From Acidobacteriaceae bacterium (GTDB lineage Bacteria; Acidobacteriota; Terriglobia; Terriglobales; Acidobacteriaceae): a stretch of 8,899 nt of DNA. Shown one piece after another: positions 6,141 to 8,899 of this stretch (its first letter is position 1; each line of letters opens with the position of its first letter). The stretch spans positions 7,946 through 16,844 of the forward strand of contig PMCH01000342.1 in assembly GCA_003154055.1 (NCBI GenBank), read 5' to 3'. The notes beneath the pieces are model-generated. The model saw nothing but the letters and a program-made list of their open reading frames with translations, was not told the DNA's origin and did not search any database. Position numbers and translations under genes: made by a program.

Positions 6141-8209
6141 CGCTTCTTAGCCTCCTGGCCGTCGCGTCCTTTTTGGCTCATGAGAAAGGCAGTCAAGGCG
6201 CGCGCATCGTCGTCGCTCATGTTGCGTTTCGGTTCCTGCGTGCCCGGCCGCAGCGCTTGCGGATCTTTCATCCAGTTGTAGACCCAGGCGGCTGTGAGTC
6301 GCGAGCCTACGTGACTCAGAGTGGGACCGATGTAACCCTTGTCCTGCTTGGTGTCGATGATGTGGCAGGCCTGGCAGGAGTATTTCGAGTAGTAGAGCTG
6401 CTTGCCGAGTTCGACTTGGCCGGCCGAGTAGCCCGAAAGCGGCATGGAGTCGCGATCGATCTTTGGCGACTGGTAGACGGTCATGATGTAGTCGGTGAGC
6501 GTGTTGATCTCGGCGTCGGTCAGGTTGAACTTCGGCATGCGGCGAATCAGCGCCGGGCGCAGCGTATTCGGGTTGCGGAAGAACTGCACCAGCCAATCGC
6601 GCTGAACCGAACTGCCTTCCCAGGTGATATCGGGAGCCATGTCACCGCCTCGCCCGTTGATGGCGTGGCAGGAAAAACAATTCAGATCGGTGATCAGCTG
6701 CCCCGCTTTTCCTGCCGGTTCGTAGTGCGAAACAGGAAGAGCAGCGACGGTCTTCGCGGCGGGCATGGTGAGGGCACGTTCGTTGTGGGAGAGCAGCGCG
6801 TTCATCAGCGCGTCCACCTGCGCCGTGTTGAAGGTGTACTGGGGCATTTTAAGCCCGGGACCGAAAGCCCTTGGCTGGCGGATCTTCGCGTTGATGTAGT
6901 CATACAGCGTGTGCGGGACGCCGGGCGCGAAGGCCAGTTGGTTCGCCGGCTTGCTGCCGATCTTGGTGAGTTCCGGAGCAAAGTTTTCCGGCCGCTTGAT
7001 GCCGTTGATCTCGTGGCAAGACGCGCAGCCGTAGTCATTCACCAGGCGCTTGCCGTGCGCGATCTGCTCGGGTGTGGCTGCATCCAAGTGGACGTTTGCC
7101 AGCAGATCGGAGTCGGATTTTCCCATCAGGAATCCAGTGAGCAAGCCCACTTCCTGGTCGGAGAATCGATAGTGGGGCATTCCGGTGGGGGGATCGTAGT
7201 CATGCGGATTCCGAACCCATGCCTGCAGCCACTCCGGCTTTACCTTCGAACCTACTTTCGTCAGCTCCGGGCCGACGTTGCCGCCCACCAGATTTCCCGC
7301 GGCATTCTGTACCGCGTGGCAGGAAGCGCAGAACGATTCGCCGTACAGGCTGGCGGCCTTGGTCTGGAGCGCTGCATCGTCTTTTACCTTCTTTGCGGCG
7401 TCGAGCGAAGCCTGCACCAGCTTGAGTGAAGCGGGCGTGCTGGAGGAAATGAGAAACGCGGAGATATCGCGGGCGTCCTCATCCTTCAGCTTGAAATTCG
7501 GCATGGTGGCGGTGGTTGCGTAGGCTTGTGGATCTTTCAGCCAGGCGTAGATCCACTCGCGCGACGTCTTGTCCGCAATGTGGGTCAGCGTCGGCGGGTC
7601 GTCTGTGCCGGTGATTGTGCTGCCATCCGGCCGCTTGACCGTATGGCAGTGGACGCATCCATACTGGGTCAGCATCTTGCGGCCCAGATTGAGTTGCGGC
7701 GTTCCCTTCAGATCCTGCTGGTGGCACTGACCACACGAGGACTCCAGATACTTTGCCGGAAGAATCGGCTCTTCCCACGCCAACGTGCTCTGGTGCGCGT
7801 CTTCCACCGAGGTCGCCGTGCCTTGCCCGCGATGGCAAACCGAGCAGCCGAATTCGTCCAACTTGTGGGGAATGTCCGGATGGTGACGATAGGGCTGGAT
7901 GGTGACATCCATCAGGGTCGTTTCTTTGAGCGCGCTGTGGCAGGTGGTGCAGCGATCAACCACGCCCATTTCCGGCAGCCAGATTTGCTGAACACCCGGT
8001 TCGAAGTGACGTTGCAGCGTGACGGCATCACTGCGCGTGCGGATTAGATGTTCGTAGCCACGCTGGTAGCGTCGCCAATCCGCAAAGTGGTTTTTCGCTG
8101 GAGCGATCGCCAACAGGATCAACAACAGTAGGCTTATCCAGCCGAAGGTGCGCACGGTGTCGCCGAAGAAACGCTGGCGGAGTTTTTCGAGAGGGTCCGG
8201 GAGCCGCAC
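6137..8209 (-). CDS. membrane-anchored octahaem c-type cytochrome, probable bc-complex electron-transfer subunit
   Basis: This 690-residue protein has one N-terminal membrane segment (about 22-38), leaving the rest in the periplasm. Eight CXXCH haem sites are present: CTTCH 87, CSVCH 122, CGQCH 159, CVHCH 185, CASCH 294, CASCH 395, CFSCH 511 and CQACH 612. The first three lie close together and form a triheme section. The other five each head a monohaem class I-like domain of 70-110 residues that usually ends with a Met ligand motif (MPNF 236, MPHY 344, MPQY 455, MPKF 558). The fifth domain has NMSD instead. The start is GTG, placed immediately after the TAA of the cytochrome b gene and preceded by GGAGGAG. 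Its location behind a b-type subunit suggests it replaces cytochrome c1 as electron exit route of a quinol-oxidising complex. Function is inferred from context; the multihaem identity is certain. Confidence 0.92.
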   Translation of the reverse strand: MRLPDPLEKLRQRFFGDTVRTFGWISLLLLILLAIAPAKNHFADWRRYQRGYEHLIRTRSDAVTLQRHFEPGVQQIWLPEMGVVDRCTTCHSALKETTLMDVTIQPYRHHPDIPHKLDEFGCSVCHRGQGTATSVEDAHQSTLAWEEPILPAKYLESSCGQCHQQDLKGTPQLNLGRKMLTQYGCVHCHTVKRPDGSTITGTDDPPTLTHIADKTSREWIYAWLKDPQAYATTATMPNFKLKDEDARDISAFLISSSTPASLKLVQASLDAAKKVKDDAALQTKAASLYGESFCASCHAVQNAAGNLVGGNVGPELTKVGSKVKPEWLQAWVRNPHDYDPPTGMPHYRFSDQEVGLLTGFLMGKSDSDLLANVHLDAATPEQIAHGKRLVNDYGCASCHEINGIKRPENFAPELTKIGSKPANQLAFAPGVPHTLYDYINAKIRQPRAFGPGLKMPQYTFNTAQVDALMNALLSHNERALTMPAAKTVAALPVSHYEPAGKAGQLITDLNCFSCHAINGRGGDMAPDITWEGSSVQRDWLVQFFRNPNTLRPALIRRMPKFNLTDAEINTLTDYIMTVYQSPKIDRDSMPLSGYSAGQVELGKQLYYSKYSCQACHIIDTKQDKGYIGPTLSHVGSRLTAAWVYNWMKDPQALRPGTQEPKRNMSDDDARALTAFLMSQKGRDGQEAKKR
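6151..6156 (-). promoter_or_regulatory. ribosome-binding site for the Ig/cytochrome c lipoprotein
   Basis: AGGAGG lies 10 bases before the ATG at 6140, within the final codons of the octahaem cytochrome gene. The start overlaps that gene's stop as ATGA (6137-6140), a classical translational-coupling junction. Confidence 0.6.
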
Positions 8210-8899
8210 TTAACTCCTCCAGGGCAGGACCCAGGACCAGCCCGGGCCGCGGAAAAGGGTGCCGACCGCAGTCAGCACAACCAGTTCAAAGAGGAACCAG
8301 CTCATGATCCAGAAGGAGAGCGGTTTTGCCGCGAGAGAGCGGCGGAACTTGGACGAAGTATTTGCCGGTGTATAGGCGGCAAGCGCCATTAGCACCAGCG
8401 TAATGATCGTGGGCACCAGAGCCACAATCACATCGAAGAACAGAAGAAACAGGCAGAAGGCAAGGGCGACGATCCAGAAAATACGCAGGCGCTTCTGGCG
8501 GTCTTTGGTAAACAGGCCTTCCGCTTCAATGTTGATGTTGAAATACGGAATCACAATCAGCGCCAGCACCACCAGCGTGGGTACAAGCACGCCGGCCACG
8601 ACCGGTGGGAAATAGTGCAGGAGTTCCTGTAAGCCGAGGAAGTACCACGGCGCCTTGGCAGGATTAGGCGTGTGCGACGGATCGGCCAGGCCTTCCAGCG
8701 GCGCGTTGAAGAACAGCGAAATCAGGACGAGCGCGATGGCGAGTATCTGGAAGGCAATCGCAGCCCGGAAGAGTACCTCGGGGAAAGACTGCACGATGGC
8801 TTCGTCGTGCGCCTTCACCTGGGCCGACGTGCGGCGAGTTACGAACGCAACACGCACGGGCGATTTGCGTTGATCGGAACCTACGCCGGCGACGAAATC
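8210..8899 (-). CDS. cytochrome b C-terminal domain (subunit-IV-like) of a bc-type quinol oxidoreductase, 5' partial
   Basis: The frame is open to the window edge, 14 codons past a GTG at 8857. That GTG has no ribosome-binding site, so the start is probably beyond 8899; whether the N-terminal four-helix haem domain is fused or separate cannot be seen. Recognition rests on NPAKAPWYFLGLQELLHYFP, corresponding to the Qo-site region of cytochrome b / b6f subunit IV, and on hydrophobic helices at about 28-50, 86-106, 126-162 (possibly two) and 181-203 (numbered from the GTG at 8857). The C-terminus FRGPGWSWVLPW is typical of this subfamily as I know it. The protein would form part of the quinol-oxidising site in the cytoplasmic membrane. 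The canonical PEWY motif reads APWY here. The stop codon directly abuts the start of the octahaem cytochrome gene, indicating one operon. Confidence 0.88.
   Translation of the reverse strand, partial: DFVAGVGSDQRKSPVRVAFVTRRTSAQVKAHDEAIVQSFPEVLFRAAIAFQILAIALVLISLFFNAPLEGLADPSHTPNPAKAPWYFLGLQELLHYFPPVVAGVLVPTLVVLALIVIPYFNINIEAEGLFTKDRQKRLRIFWIVALAFCLFLLFFDVIVALVPTIITLVLMALAAYTPANTSSKFRRSLAAKPLSFWIMSWFLFELVVLTAVGTLFRGPGWSWVLPWRS
8214..8220 (-). promoter_or_regulatory. ribosome-binding site for the octahaem cytochrome GTG start
   Basis: GGAGGAG sits inside the last codons of the cytochrome b gene, 4 bases before the GTG at 8209 (GGAGG core 6 bases away). The TAA of the upstream gene fills the gap, so translation of the two genes is probably coupled. 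The strong site supports GTG as the true start. Confidence 0.7.

Noticed and set aside
6173..7429. 418-codon open frame on the + strand
   Set aside because: It is antisense to the octahaem cytochrome with its eight CXXCH motifs; it is a shadow of high GC at codon position 3.
7130..7960. Recurring short motifs in the octahaem gene as a possible DNA repeat array
   Set aside because: The recurrence is at protein level (CXXCH and MPxF/Y) with diverged DNA and uneven spacing. It reflects domain duplication, not a CRISPR or tandem DNA repeat.
8855..8857. GTG as the start of the cytochrome b subunit
   Set aside because: There is no ribosome-binding site before it and the frame stays open to the window edge with plausible protein sequence, so the gene is treated as 5' partial.

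Overview
The window looks like chromosomal DNA of a GC-rich bacterium, most likely an Acidobacteriota member. This rests on family-level recognition only: a cytochrome b C-terminal subunit of the xPWY type, followed directly by a membrane-anchored multihaem c-type cytochrome and further secreted proteins, is the kind of bc-complex locus I associate with that phylum. No rRNA or other marker gene is present to prove it. There is no tRNA, CRISPR array, insertion sequence or phage gene.

Layout. The left half (1-3959) reads on the + strand: the 3' part of a DegT/DnrJ/EryC1/StrS-type PLP aminotransferase (5' end outside the window), a Gfo/Idh/MocA NAD(P)-dependent oxidoreductase 30 bases later, then a secreted clan GH-A (GH39-like) glycoside hydrolase with a C-terminal fibronectin-III-like domain. 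An oxidoreductase making a keto group and an aminotransferase converting it to an amine is a common pairing in amino-sugar or amino-cyclitol synthesis, so this may be the end of a polysaccharide or glycan locus, with the hydrolase trimming or degrading a glycan outside the cytoplasm.

The right half (4142-8899) reads on the - strand and is a tightly packed respiratory operon. In transcription order it holds: the C-terminal part of cytochrome b (subunit-IV-like, 5' end outside the window); a 690-residue octahaem c-type cytochrome with one N-terminal membrane anchor; a lipoprotein fusing an Ig-like domain to a monohaem cytochrome c; and a secreted protein of unknown function built from two copies of one domain. 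Junctions are TAA directly followed by GTG, a 4-base ATGA overlap, and a 35-base (or 20-base) overlap. This points to translational coupling and one functional unit: quinol oxidation at the b subunit with electrons leaving through a chain of periplasmic haems. The Rieske protein and cytochrome b N-terminal half would be expected just beyond base 8899.

The two halves converge on a 182-base gap (3960-4141) that holds a weak hairpin usable in both directions and a tiny ORF resembling an isolated signal peptide. The most noteworthy observations are the internal duplication in the unknown protein, the eight-haem architecture with a probable loss of the usual methionine ligand in its last domain, the Ig/cytochrome c fusion, and the Glu-to-Pro change in the Qo-site motif of cytochrome b.
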